64,000 bases of DNA from Paenibacillaceae bacterium (GCA_015057715.1 SVDS01000001.1:79174-143173); one strand, 5' to 3'. Counted from the first letter of the stretch, positions 25,568 through 34,046 are shown. The notes: generated by a model not told the origin, from the sequence alone. Numbers and translations are program-made.

Positions 25568-25923
25568 TTCGTACTTGTTTTACAATGTTCCATAATAGTC
25601 AACCTTCCTTGTATTTGTTTTTCCGATATTCTTTTAACTGGGATACCCAGCCGTTTGGCCTCTGCAAGCTCACAGCGCATTCCGGTACTAATGCGAGAGC
25701 CGCACAGCCATAATTCCTCACAGGCTATAAGTACCCGAAGTCCCATTTTAATGCCGATTTTCCGTTCTTCAGGAACCGCATCATCTAAGAGCTGTGGGTA
25801 AAGCAGATGCGCCGCCACCGGGGCACAGTTTTGCGAGATGGCATATCGGCAGGCTTCCTGTGCAAACCTTACATTTCGTTCAACCTCCCCTGCATAAGGG
25901 GAACAGATATATACCAGCTTCAT
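25519..25923 (-). CDS. DUF4406/DUF7768-type nucleotide-processing fold protein
   Basis: The 134-residue product starts MKLVYICSPYAGEVERNVRF and has the ACEELWLCGSRISTGMRCEL segment. These are features of the DUF4406/DUF7768 group, related to the nucleoside 2-deoxyribosyltransferase fold. The enzyme activity is not established for element-borne members. Its ATG overlaps the VirB6 stop by four bases and its 3' end overlaps the methyltransferase gene by up to 49 bases. A role in nucleotide supply or in sensing nucleotides is possible. Confidence 0.72.
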   Translation of the reverse strand: MKLVYICSPYAGEVERNVRFAQEACRYAISQNCAPVAAHLLYPQLLDDAVPEERKIGIKMGLRVLIACEELWLCGSRISTGMRCELAEAKRLGIPVKRISEKQIQGRLTIMEHCKTSTKCIPEEAPPSGIRLQY

Positions 25924-26822
25924 TTTGCCACCGCCTTCACAATGGTCTTTGTGATATTCATGGCTGTCTGCCCTGCATAGACGGCGCTCATAAAATTGGC
26001 TTTTGTACTGGTATCCAGCCCGAAGGCTCCCGCGATCCGGGGAATTTCTCCTGCCGCCAGCATCAGACCTAAACCCAGCAGAGCATTATCCTTAATCACC
26101 ATTAGACCGGCAATGAGGATGGTGGCCTGCAAAAAAGCCGTCAGGCACAGACCTATAATCTGCTTGCACCAGCCAGTAAAGCCATCGATGTAGCCACGAG
26201 GAACAGAAAACATATATAGACTCCCCACTGCTATCTGAATAAGCAGGATGCCACCGCGCTTAAGATTTGCAAAAAATATCTTAATTACGGCATAGCCCAT
26301 CATAATCAGGATAAATAGCATCATGATGGGACTGGTAATCATGCCCAGCCCGCCAAATACGCCAACACTGCCGGCGCTCTCAAGGCTGCCTGCTGCGGAA
26401 AGCTCGCTTATGATGTTGCCTGCAAGTGTGTTTAACCCGCTTCCAGCGCCGGTTATGCCCGCTGTCAGACTGTTCTGCAGAGAAATGGACAGCTTGTAAA
26501 GCTCCACTGGAACTGTAGAAAACAATCCTACCGCCATGAAGCCCTTAATCGCGTTAAGAGCAGTATCGCGGATACTTCCCCTTCCGGACTGATATTCAAT
26601 CGCGCATTCGAACATGGACACGACCAGCCCGGTACCATAGAGCGTCCAAGCCAGATAAACAAAAAACAGGACGATAGACTTAACCCAGCTCATCTCGAAC
26701 AGCTCTGCCCCCATACCACCCATGGCAGAAAAGAAATTTCCCAGAAATCCGATAATCTGACCATAAATCCAGTCAAGAATCTGACCCAGCACCGTATCGG
26801 CTACAAAGTCCCATATGAACAT
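25920..26822 (-). CDS. virB6: VirB6/TrbL-like channel protein
   Basis: The 300-residue product is strongly hydrophobic with about six membrane segments, preceded by an N-terminal amphipathic part (FVADTVLGQILDWIYGQIIG). It resembles the VirB6/TrbL-like proteins of Gram-positive conjugation systems, which form part of the channel in the cytoplasmic membrane. A glycine- and serine-rich extracellular loop (about 140-165) is present. The ATG has GGAGGTGATG upstream. It is the first gene of the run VirB6, DUF4406-like, methyltransferase, PrgI-like. Confidence 0.82.
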   Translation of the reverse strand: MFIWDFVADTVLGQILDWIYGQIIGFLGNFFSAMGGMGAELFEMSWVKSIVLFFVYLAWTLYGTGLVVSMFECAIEYQSGRGSIRDTALNAIKGFMAVGLFSTVPVELYKLSISLQNSLTAGITGAGSGLNTLAGNIISELSAAGSLESAGSVGVFGGLGMITSPIMMLFILIMMGYAVIKIFFANLKRGGILLIQIAVGSLYMFSVPRGYIDGFTGWCKQIIGLCLTAFLQATILIAGLMVIKDNALLGLGLMLAAGEIPRIAGAFGLDTSTKANFMSAVYAGQTAMNITKTIVKAVAK

Positions 26823-26833
26823 GGCATCACCTC

Positions 26834-26857
26834 CAAAAAAAGAGCCCTTTCAGGCTC
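26834..26857 (-). terminator. Terminator closing the second AbiE cassette
   Basis: On the minus strand GAGCC pairs with GGCTC over a 6-base loop and is followed by TTTTTTT. It lies between the AbiEii stop and the VirB6 ribosome binding site. A second hairpin, AATCCCC/GGGGATT at about 26873-26897, carries an A/T run on the plus-strand side. Confidence 0.65.
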
Positions 26858-26967
26858 CTATCAATTCAAATAATCCCCCACAACATATGGGGATTAAAAA
26901 AAGACTCCCGCTAAAATACGCGAAAGCCTTGCTATTTACTGTTATTCTTGTTTTAGCGAGCTATGCT

Positions 26968-27975
26968 TTAAAGTATCTGCTGCTCAATACCTTCACTGGC
27001 TGTTTGTGATAGCTCAAGTTCCTCATCCAGTTTAATCAGTGTTTCATTCAGTCCCTTCATGCTTACAGTAAGATGCTCAGGAGAAAGCAGGTCTTTTGGG
27101 GAAAATACGTATATTTCCTGCATTCGAATAAAAGCAGCGGTCAGTTCTGTATCGATACCAACTGCTTGAAACAGGTTAAAATCCGAAAATGGTTTCTCTG
27201 CAAGATCACTACCAATCCGTTCTCTTTCTTCTCTGCGCTTATATGCAAGCATTGCCTTTAATTCATCTGGTGCGCCTAGTAAATTTTGTATTTTTTCCTG
27301 CTCCAGCATCGTAGCAAGATCATAAAGATGCTTGGCAGTGTCGAATAACATTCGCCTCTGATAATAAAACTCTGCAGCTAATATTTTGTCTGCAAAAATT
27401 CTTTCCAGCTTAATGGTATTAATTGCAAATGGCTTGACCCCATAAACTGAATCCAGAATTTCCTGCTGATCAGGTGCAGCTTCCGAATAAATAAGCGGTG
27501 AAATCTCCAGCGGTTCAACTGGTTCACTGATTGTAAAGGATGTCGCTTCAACCTTCACATATCCAAAGCGTTGAAGCTCATCCTGGACGTCAACTACAGT
27601 GATAGGGGTATATTCATATACGCTGGTTATACTGCCTCTTTGATTGCTTTCCCTTGCTTTATCGGATGTCCTGGAGAGTGTATGGTATCCATTAGCAGCT
27701 GTTTCCAGCCGTTTTTTTCCCTGACTTTTTGAACAGTCCTGTATTTCAACAGTCAAGTCAATATCTTCTGAAAAGCGCTTCATGCGTCCGATTGCCTTAT
27801 ATAAGGCGGTGCCTCCCTTAAAGTATGCCGGAAGCGTATCTTGTCTGGACGCTAATTCACGTAAGAGTAAGGTTAAATAATAATCTTTTTCTATGATGTC
27901 ACTTCGAATGTCGGTTCTACGGCTAATATCAAAGATCAGTGCCTCAAAAGCATCTCTATCCTGATGTAACTTCAT
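26968..27975 (-). CDS. AbiEii-family nucleotidyltransferase toxin, second copy
   Basis: The 335-residue product shows the AbiEii signature: FKGGTALYKAIGRMKRFSED followed by IDLTVEI (about residues 53-79), then KLERIFADKILAAEFYYQRR with the conserved lysine. It is only distantly similar to the AbiEii protein at 7103 and belongs to a different subgroup. The ATG at 27975, preceded by GGAGGTGG, is preferred over the in-frame ATG at 27999. It overlaps the 3' end of the antitoxin gene by 20 bases, a typical toxin-antitoxin arrangement. Confidence 0.87.
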   Translation of the reverse strand: MKLHQDRDAFEALIFDISRRTDIRSDIIEKDYYLTLLLRELASRQDTLPAYFKGGTALYKAIGRMKRFSEDIDLTVEIQDCSKSQGKKRLETAANGYHTLSRTSDKARESNQRGSITSVYEYTPITVVDVQDELQRFGYVKVEATSFTISEPVEPLEISPLIYSEAAPDQQEILDSVYGVKPFAINTIKLERIFADKILAAEFYYQRRMLFDTAKHLYDLATMLEQEKIQNLLGAPDELKAMLAYKRREERERIGSDLAEKPFSDFNLFQAVGIDTELTAAFIRMQEIYVFSPKDLLSPEHLTVSMKGLNETLIKLDEELELSQTASEGIEQQIL

Positions 27976-28624
27976 ATTCCACCTCCATAAATAAATCAAT
28001 AAGAGGTATTAAAACTTTGGGGGAATAGTATTTACGCGCAGTAAACATAAGCATAAGGGTATCTAACTGCTGTTTTTTTGCATACTGGCGCAATAACTGT
28101 TCCGGGTTCTCTGCATCAATATGAGCATTGGGCAGTTCACTTACCAAATCGATAAACTGTAGAAGTTTCCAGTTCTCATCCGTTACTGTTACAGCAGGCT
28201 TACATGTCACGATGCGGCAGCCTTCTGGCAGTTTTGCTCCATACCGGTTTGTAGTGATTTCAATATCACGTGGCAGCAAGGTTGAAAGACCCAGCCTGTT
28301 TAGTAAAGATGCTCCGCTTTCATATCCAATTCTTTTGTCATCCTGTATCTTCAGAGTTTTTATCACTATTTCATCTATGCTTGGCGTCACCTTTCCAAAA
28401 ACGGTTTGCTTTATATGGCAATATACTCCTCTTTGTACTCTCTCAATTTCTCCTTTGTCAGCCATTCTTTTTAACTTTACATTGGTAAGGACTTTCGCTT
28501 TATCATATGGAAGTTCAAATTCTGCCGCCAGCTTTTTAGCAATATCCTCTGTTTGAATTACGCACTCATAGGGCATATTTTCTACAGCGTTGCTAATGTG
28601 TTCTCCATATCCAATTCGTTCCAC
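27956..28624 (-). CDS. DUF6088/AbiEi-type antitoxin, second copy
   Basis: The 222-residue product has an N-terminal winged HTH (VIQTEDIAKKLAAEFELPYD, then RMADKGEIERVQRGVY) and a C-terminal part like DUF6088, a group of AbiEi-like antitoxins. The start codon is a GTG at 28624 with AGGAGGTGA upstream. It would repress its own promoter and neutralise the AbiEii toxin encoded next. A terminator upstream at 28745-28774 (minus strand) and one downstream at 26834 isolate the cassette. Confidence 0.82.
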   Translation of the reverse strand: MERIGYGEHISNAVENMPYECVIQTEDIAKKLAAEFELPYDKAKVLTNVKLKRMADKGEIERVQRGVYCHIKQTVFGKVTPSIDEIVIKTLKIQDDKRIGYESGASLLNRLGLSTLLPRDIEITTNRYGAKLPEGCRIVTCKPAVTVTDENWKLLQFIDLVSELPNAHIDAENPEQLLRQYAKKQQLDTLMLMFTARKYYSPKVLIPLIDLFMEVEYEVTSG

Positions 28625-28744
28625 GTATTCACCTCCTGTGTGATATTACAACTTCATTTTTCATCAATATTATGTACATTATAATATCACTTTATTCAAT
28701 GAGAGTCAATTAGCATCTATTTACCTTCCTTCCATTTCATTAAA

Positions 28745-28774
28745 TAAAAAAGCCCTCCGAGCGATTCGGAAAGC
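28745..28774 (-). terminator. Minus-strand terminator upstream of the second AbiE cassette
   Basis: GCTTTCCGA pairs with TCGGAGGGC (two G-U pairs) around ATCGC, followed by TTTTTT on the minus strand. It would end transcripts coming from the structured region at 28775-29074 before they reach the antitoxin gene. Confidence 0.65.
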
Positions 28775-29074
28775 ATGACTTGACATTTTATCTTTTCTGA
28801 GTTTACATGGTATTGGCGGGGTTTCCCCGACAATAAAAAACGTCATGGCAGGCTGATGTGCTGGAACACATCAAACCCTGCGCTAAGGTGAACTGAGCAC
28901 CAGGCACAACCGCAAAGCGGCACCACGACAAGAATATTATACTGCATCTGTCGGTGCGGCACAAGATGAAAAAATAAGCGTGTGCATGGGAAATGGGGTG
29001 TACTTACCCCCGCCTTTGCATGCGCTTTTATAATACGGGAAATTCCCGACCACATTATGAAAGGTCGGGATACT
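28775..29074. promoter_or_regulatory. Gene-free structured leader
   Basis: This 300-base stretch has no gene but several strong foldable parts: GGGGT/ACCCC at 28995-29010 inside a longer stem AGCGTGTGCA/TGCATGCGCT ending in TTTTA; the palindrome GGGAAATTCCC at 29037-29047; and CCCGACC/GGTCGGG at 29045-29069, whose right arm covers the likely ribosome binding site of the gene starting at 29075. A perfect TATAAT lies at 29029-29034 but without a good -35. It looks like a regulatory leader or a small RNA. Confidence 0.45.
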
Positions 29075-29737
29075 ATGAATATTTTTGAACACAAATCCAG
29101 TTTTCTAGGAAGACAGGAGGTTGAATACTCTGGAGACTCCCTCTTGTCACTGCTAAGGCTTGCCAAGCAAATCCGGCAGAGGCTTGGAACACAGGGATAT
29201 TTGCTGGACTGCTACCTCTCCCTCTTTTTCGAGGGCGTCAACACAATACTTACCTATGAGGCTGCTAGCGATGGCTTTATGGGGTGCGGTGAATTCCAGA
29301 GCCTATGCCTTCATGTACTGGACGGCACTGAGCCAGATAGCCCACACCCTCTTTACCATCCGATATTGGAAACATATGAAGCGCAGAGAAAAAAATTATC
29401 CTTTCAGGAAAATAACACACAATTGTATATGCTTCTGGTTTTTCTTGAAGATGAGCTGCAAGCTTATGCAACTGAATGCTTTGTAAAAGAGCAAGTAGAA
29501 ATTATAGAGGATGCGATTGATTTCTTCCGACTGAAGGAGTTATATAACCGAATTACTCAGATTGTAGGTGAGCCATTTATGGAAGAACTTAACATACGAC
29601 TTAAAAAGCGGTTTCTGCTTGCACCGATTGCAGTAGTGTTTGCACAAGGCTTTACCGATGAATTGCTTGACAGACTTATGTGCCGCGATCCGGAAACCAG
29701 CAGACTAATATTTCAGCTTATAATGGATGTGCTGTAA
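29075..29737 (+). CDS. Hypothetical helical protein
   Basis: The 220-residue product has no signal or membrane segment and is predicted mostly helical (for example SGDSLLSLLRLAKQIRQRLG and EQVEIIEDAIDFFRLKELYN). I do not recognise a family. The start at 29075, with AAAGG upstream, is preferred over the open frame to 28982, which runs through the hairpins. The site is partly buried in the CCCGACC/GGTCGGG hairpin, so translation may be controlled. It is on the plus strand and likely cargo. Confidence 0.65.
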   Translation: MNIFEHKSSFLGRQEVEYSGDSLLSLLRLAKQIRQRLGTQGYLLDCYLSLFFEGVNTILTYEAASDGFMGCGEFQSLCLHVLDGTEPDSPHPLYHPILETYEAQRKKLSFQENNTQLYMLLVFLEDELQAYATECFVKEQVEIIEDAIDFFRLKELYNRITQIVGEPFMEELNIRLKKRFLLAPIAVVFAQGFTDELLDRLMCRDPETSRLIFQLIMDVL

Positions 29738-29899
29738 CAATAATAAGCAACTGGAGAAGTATGAGCACAGGGAGTATAGTATTAACTCGCTGTGCTTTTC
29801 TGCCAATTCATAATGAGTTGCTTGTATCCATTTCGTCTCCATAGTATTCAATTGTAGTAGGTAAATTAAATTCTTATGGATTTGATATTTTTGAAATAA

Positions 29900-30481
29900 T
29901 TAAAAGAACAACGAAGCTGCGCAGTAGACCAACAGTAGTGCCATAACATCATTTGTGACTTTTGCATACTTTGAAAACATCAGCTTAAATACAGATCCGA
30001 ACAGTGACCAGCAAAGAGTGAATGCAAACCCAATAAACGCCAGCAACAGAGCAAAGAAGATTAACGCCCCCGGCATACCCTGATAAAACGGCAGGATGTA
30101 TGCTTCCATTGACACGATGCAGTAAATGTAAATTTTGGGATTCATAAATTGCAGCAGTAGCCCAGATAAAAAACCGCTGTGTGAGTGATCTTCCTTAATT
30201 TCGGAAGAACTTTTGAATGTTTTCCATGCAAGCCACAGCATATACATCGCACCTATAATCAGCATCGGCATTTTTATCTTCGGTATAAATGCGGACAATG
30301 CATTGCAGAAAACTGTACCGATCAGCATAACCAAAGAGAATCCTGCCCATATGCCCAGATTAAACGGAAGAGATCTCTTAAAGCCGAGACGTCCGGCATT
30401 TGACATCGACATAATATTATTTGGTCCCGGTGTAGCGGCGGTAATGACTGCATAAGTTAAAAAGTTTATCCAACTAAACAT
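29900..30481 (-). CDS. LysE/RhtB family amino-acid exporter
   Basis: The 193-residue product has the LysE-family N-terminal motif TPGPNNIMSMSNAGRLGFKR, six hydrophobic segments and the FMNPKIYIYC segment in the middle. Members export amino acids or derivatives. Length is typical (about 200). The ATG follows AAAGGAGG. It is divergent from a cupin-type regulator, a usual pairing for this family, so the regulator probably controls it in response to a small ligand. Confidence 0.88.
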   Translation of the reverse strand: MFSWINFLTYAVITAATPGPNNIMSMSNAGRLGFKRSLPFNLGIWAGFSLVMLIGTVFCNALSAFIPKIKMPMLIIGAMYMLWLAWKTFKSSSEIKEDHSHSGFLSGLLLQFMNPKIYIYCIVSMEAYILPFYQGMPGALIFFALLLAFIGFAFTLCWSLFGSVFKLMFSKYAKVTNDVMALLLVYCAASLFF

Positions 30482-30548
30482 GGTACTTGCCTCCTTTAAG
30501 CAAAGGTGATATAATGAACTAACAGTACAATATATTGTTTTCTTGTAT

Positions 30549-30577
30549 ATAGTATCATGAGTCCATTATATTGTCAA
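30549..30577 (-). promoter_or_regulatory. Promoter of the LysE-family gene
   Basis: A perfect TTGACA, 17-base spacer and TACTAT on the minus strand. It sits in the divergent 113-base gap and its -35 box touches the ribosome binding site of the regulator gene, so binding here could control both genes. A weaker plus-strand promoter, TTGTAT-17-TTATAT, overlaps it at 30543-30571. Confidence 0.7.
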
Positions 30578-30594
30578 CAAGGAGGGGGTGTATT

Positions 30595-31143
30595 TTGAAT
30601 ATCAATTCAGCAGTTTCTCAAAATATTAAGCAAATTCGGGAAGCAAAGAAGCTTACCTTGGATGCCGCAGCTAATGTGACTGGGGTTTCACGCAGTATGC
30701 TGGCGCAAATTGAAAAAGGAGATGCCAACCCGACAATATCTGTTCTGTGGAAGATAGCCAACGGCTATAAGGTTTCTTTCACTTCGCTCATCGAGCAAGC
30801 TCCCGAAGCTGCAACAGTGCTTTCTGCCGATACTATCCAACCAATCGTTGAGGATGAGGGTAAATACATAAACTACCCTTCCTTTGCCTTCGATGAGCAA
30901 CGGGGCTTTGAAACCTACCGTATTGTGATAGCTGTTGGTGGCAGTTTGAAGGCAGAGCCGCATTTATCCGGTACTGAGGAGTATATTACTGTGTTTTCTG
31001 GTAAGGTAGAAATTGTAGCGGCGGAGCAAACTTTCGTCCTCAGTAAAGGTGACTCCATCCACTTTCTGGCTGATGTGTTTCACTCGTATCGAAACATAGG
31101 TTCAGATGAAGCACAACTTAGTATGCTACTGTATTATTCTTAA
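30595..31143 (+). CDS. XRE-cupin transcriptional regulator
   Basis: The 182-residue product combines an N-terminal XRE-type HTH (QNIKQIREAKKLTLDAAANV, then SRSMLAQIEKGDANPTISVL) with a C-terminal cupin domain (about 110-180: PHLSGTEEYITVFSGKVEIV). Such regulators sense a small ligand in the cupin barrel. The start is a TTG at 30595, preceded by AAGGAGGGGG at ideal distance; the frame is open upstream but no better start exists. It is divergent to the LysE exporter. Confidence 0.85.
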   Translation: MNINSAVSQNIKQIREAKKLTLDAAANVTGVSRSMLAQIEKGDANPTISVLWKIANGYKVSFTSLIEQAPEAATVLSADTIQPIVEDEGKYINYPSFAFDEQRGFETYRIVIAVGGSLKAEPHLSGTEEYITVFSGKVEIVAAEQTFVLSKGDSIHFLADVFHSYRNIGSDEAQLSMLLYYS

Positions 31144-31247
31144 TGACAAACATTTGGACAATTCCCAATTTGCCGGTGAGATTATGAGCATTACGCGTGA
31201 TTTTTGAAAATAATACTACCAGATAAAATATAACTAATTATGGTAAT

Positions 31248-31281
31248 AAGGCACAACACCTTTCCTTGGTGCTGTGCCTTT
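31248..31281. promoter_or_regulatory. Strong hairpin just after the VirB2-like pilin gene
   Basis: AAGGCACAACACC can pair with GGTGCTGTGCCTT with one mismatch around TTTCCTT. It lies five bases beyond the minus-strand stop codon at 31286. No T-run follows on the minus strand, so it may stabilise the pilin mRNA end rather than terminate. Confidence 0.5.
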
Positions 31282-31285
31282 CACA

Positions 31286-31624
31286 TTATAATCCGAGTAT
31301 CGTCCAGATATATATAGGACAAATTAAAGTAAAAACAAGGCAAGCAAAAAGAATAGCAGGCGCAGCAAATTCAAACTGACCATGCTTACGATAATCAAAA
31401 TATGCAGTCCCAAGTTTAGCAAAAAAGCAGACTGCCAAAATTAAGTCAATAGCCGGAAATACAACCTTGTTAACAACAGTCTTTATTTGGCTGGACGCAT
31501 CATTCCACGTGCTCTCAACGGCTCCAGCAACATCACCGCTTCCAGCAGCGAGTGCAGTCATTCCAAACAGGGAAATCAACAACAATACTATATTAAGGAT
31601 TACAAGGATACGTTTTAGTTTCAT
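31286..31624 (-). CDS. VirB2-like pilin (DUF3852 family)
   Basis: The 112-residue product has a signal sequence (about 1-26, ending ALAAGSGD), an extracellular stretch to about residue 52, then two membrane segments (about 55-72 and 88-108). This is the layout of VirB2-type conjugative pilins and of the DUF3852 family found in clostridial elements. It would form the small structural unit of the conjugative channel or pilus. It is separate from the Tad-type pilin candidate at 40536, so the element has two pilin types. A ribosome binding site (AAAGAGG) precedes the ATG. Confidence 0.72.
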   Translation of the reverse strand: MKLKRILVILNIVLLLISLFGMTALAAGSGDVAGAVESTWNDASSQIKTVVNKVVFPAIDLILAVCFFAKLGTAYFDYRKHGQFEFAAPAILFACLVFTLICPIYIWTILGL

Positions 31625-31694
31625 TGAAATTGCACCTCTTTCTTTAATTTTAAATAGACCACCAAGTTAACAGTGCACTCTTTCCTTCTGATAA

Positions 31695-33392
31695 TCAGGG
31701 AATTACAGGAGCGATATGCCAATCGTCCCAAAGGCTTCCTTGAATATACACCGAATCAGTTAGATTCATGGATAGCATACCATCTGGTGTCCAGCAATCG
31801 AATAGCCAGGTATACGGGGTATAGCTGCCATTCGGCATCCATATGGGTGTAAAATGCGTCCGTCGTTTATAAGTTGAAAATTTGTTAATCGGGAATTCAA
31901 ACTTTGCATTATATCCTGACTGAGTCTGATCCAGCTTCCTCCAGTAGGTTTGGTATTGAAATTCCGGAAAGTAAGTCAAGGCCGTCTGTGCATTCGTCAC
32001 AGCTGATGATTGATTGGTACTGACATGAGCAGTTGTCACTTGATTGATTCCGTATCCACTTTTTAAATCTTTGTCTGAAGCAGTTGGGTCTTTTTCATCC
32101 GGAGTGATACTCATAGAGGCCGAAAGACTTGCACTGTATGCATTCCAGTCAAACTCCCACCAGCCCTCATCTTCCCAATATCCATCGTCATCGTCGTCAT
32201 CTCCGTCATGCCACACCCAATTCTCCTGCCACCATGGGTGCCAGATTCCCCATGACGCCGAGGTCTTCTGCACATTATTTGGTATAGATGAGGCGGTGTA
32301 TGAGTCGTTACGATCATCCGCCAGTGGATTAGGAGGGTCGTTTCCTAACAGGTCTACTATCTTTGCATTAATTGTCCCCTTATTGACCACACCTCCTCCT
32401 GTCGCAGATACACGTATAATCATGGTCTGCGGAGTAGAAGGTGTTGTCCACCTTACCCAAACCAACTGACTATCCCCCTCCGGATAATACACACCACTTA
32501 CTGTATAAGTCTGACTCCCAATGGTAAATTTAACTTTTACAGGATTATCTGGGTCAGCTTGCCCACCGCTAACTGTTACTGAGGTAATGACCTCTGTGTT
32601 GATTCTATATTTGTAATCATAGTCCGCAGCTTCTGGCGGTAAATCCGTCTCTTTAAATCGAACAATCCCCAAGCCCAAGCCTGTTTTTATTTCCTGATTA
32701 GATCGAATACCTGTTTTTGGTCCACTCCATGCTGGATACCCCAAATCTTCCGCCTCCAAAAACATGGAAAGAGGTAAGTTTTGAAAAGCAGACGTTGGAA
32801 GCACAGCACGTACCGCTCCGCTTGTTAATTCATCATACATGGCTGCTTCTGTTGCCGTCATTGCCATATATAATCCCTGGAATTTAACATATATAATTGG
32901 TTCCAGCAACAGCTTATACCTTTCACCAATCAATACATCAAAATCCATTCCTGTCTGATTTGCGATGCTTCGTATGACCTGTTCATCTGTGAAATAACTT
33001 TTTATCGCCTCAATGCTAGCTACTCCAAGGCTTTTCGAGCTAATAATTCTCGGAAGAGACTGACTTGGGTTCACGAACTGATATGCTCCTTTATCCAAAG
33101 CAAGAATAGCTCCTTCCGAATAAGAAATCTTGCAAACCTTTTCAAATGAACATGAAATATTGCTTAATCTCTTATTTGTAAGATCAATGGGTATCGTGAC
33201 CGGTTTTCGACTCTCAGCTTCCACCACAGTTACCCGAACCCCTTCCATTCCCGGAGTCCAACTGTTTTGTGAGGTTCCCTGTCCCATGCTTCCTCCACCA
33301 TTGTCAATGTTTCCATCGCCGATTGCATAGGTTGTTACTGGAAATAAGGTCACCATGAGAATCAGAAGAATCAGATAAAAAATACCTCTCAT
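31695..33392 (-). CDS. Large secreted protein of the pilus region
   Basis: The 565-residue product has a signal peptide (about 1-24: MRGIFYLILLILMVTLFPVT with TYAIGDG after it), then a glycine-rich start, a region of about 200 residues with no known match, beta-rich parts (ITSVTVSGGQADPDNPVKVK), and a striking acidic-tryptophan stretch near residue 405 (VWHDGDDDDDDGYWEDEGWW). No membrane anchor follows the signal, and no sortase motif is visible. The Asp run may bind calcium. The ATG at 33392 has GGAAGGGAG upstream. It is likely exported to the surface as an accessory of the pilus or mating apparatus. Family not recognised. Confidence 0.6.
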   Translation of the reverse strand: MRGIFYLILLILMVTLFPVTTYAIGDGNIDNGGGSMGQGTSQNSWTPGMEGVRVTVVEAESRKPVTIPIDLTNKRLSNISCSFEKVCKISYSEGAILALDKGAYQFVNPSQSLPRIISSKSLGVASIEAIKSYFTDEQVIRSIANQTGMDFDVLIGERYKLLLEPIIYVKFQGLYMAMTATEAAMYDELTSGAVRAVLPTSAFQNLPLSMFLEAEDLGYPAWSGPKTGIRSNQEIKTGLGLGIVRFKETDLPPEAADYDYKYRINTEVITSVTVSGGQADPDNPVKVKFTIGSQTYTVSGVYYPEGDSQLVWVRWTTPSTPQTMIIRVSATGGGVVNKGTINAKIVDLLGNDPPNPLADDRNDSYTASSIPNNVQKTSASWGIWHPWWQENWVWHDGDDDDDDGYWEDEGWWEFDWNAYSASLSASMSITPDEKDPTASDKDLKSGYGINQVTTAHVSTNQSSAVTNAQTALTYFPEFQYQTYWRKLDQTQSGYNAKFEFPINKFSTYKRRTHFTPIWMPNGSYTPYTWLFDCWTPDGMLSMNLTDSVYIQGSLWDDWHIAPVIP

Positions 33393-33407
33393 ACTGCTCC
33401 CTTCCAC

Positions 33408-33440
33408 AAAAAAGCACCACCCATAAATCTGAGGTGATGC
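33408..33440 (-). terminator. Terminator between the DUF6550 and secreted-protein genes
   Basis: On the minus strand GCATCACC pairs with GGTGGTGC over an 11- to 12-base loop, followed by TTTTTT. It probably lowers expression of the secreted-protein and VirB2-like genes from the pilus operon. Confidence 0.65.
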
Positions 33441-33461
33441 ATTTTCTGATAATTATTACAT

Positions 33462-34046
33462 TTAATCCATTGAACCAATTTTATTCCCATTTTCAAACAT
33501 ATCTTCAGCGGTCGTTCCAGATACGCTACCACCTTTATCTTCTACCCAACCAAAACCGGGAACATAAATTTCCCCATCATGATTATCTTCTGATTCTGAC
33601 GATGATATTTGTGTAGGTGCAGTCGTTGATTGGACCTCGCTCTCTTTCGTCTGAACCGCAGTAGTTACTTTTTCTCCGCTTGGTGTTTTAGTCGGATCTT
33701 TTTTCGCTTCTTCTAAAGGTTCGGCGAGTTTTGTTACCTCTGGCTGAATACTTTGCTCGTTACCTCTTGAATCTCCGGTATCCATATTCTGTATCTCCGC
33801 TTCTGTGGAAGTAGGCTGAACGCTTACTTCTTGCGTAGTAATCGCAGTTGTCGTTTCCTCTCCCGTGACACTAAGTGTTGAAATGGGCGAAGAATCTGTA
33901 GTTGTTATCAACGCAGCGGTAGTTGCCTCTGCTTCAACAAGTGTCTCCGTCTTAAAGCGGGAAACAATTGCAATTACTAGGATGATACACATAAAACTGA
34001 TTCCTGTGACAATACCCCATTTCTTTTTCCTGTCAGATAGTTTCAT
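33462..34046 (-). CDS. DUF6550-like membrane-anchored protein
   Basis: The 194-residue product has a cytoplasmic KLSDRKKKWG start, one membrane segment at about 11-28 and a long Thr/Ser/Glu-rich extracellular tail (about 35-150), ending with GEIYVPGFGWVEDKGGSVSG, which I associate with DUF6550. It resembles a spacer-type surface protein. It lies directly after the pilus genes in the same direction. Function is unknown; it could act as a wall-spanning anchor for the pilus. Confidence 0.65.
   Translation of the reverse strand: MKLSDRKKKWGIVTGISFMCIILVIAIVSRFKTETLVEAEATTAALITTTDSSPISTLSVTGEETTTAITTQEVSVQPTSTEAEIQNMDTGDSRGNEQSIQPEVTKLAEPLEEAKKDPTKTPSGEKVTTAVQTKESEVQSTTAPTQISSSESEDNHDGEIYVPGFGWVEDKGGSVSGTTAEDMFENGNKIGSMD

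Noticed and set aside
28843..29166. Minus-strand open frame of 107 codons over the leader
   Set aside because: It runs through strong hairpins and into the opposite gene, with no ribosome binding site; treated as a shadow.
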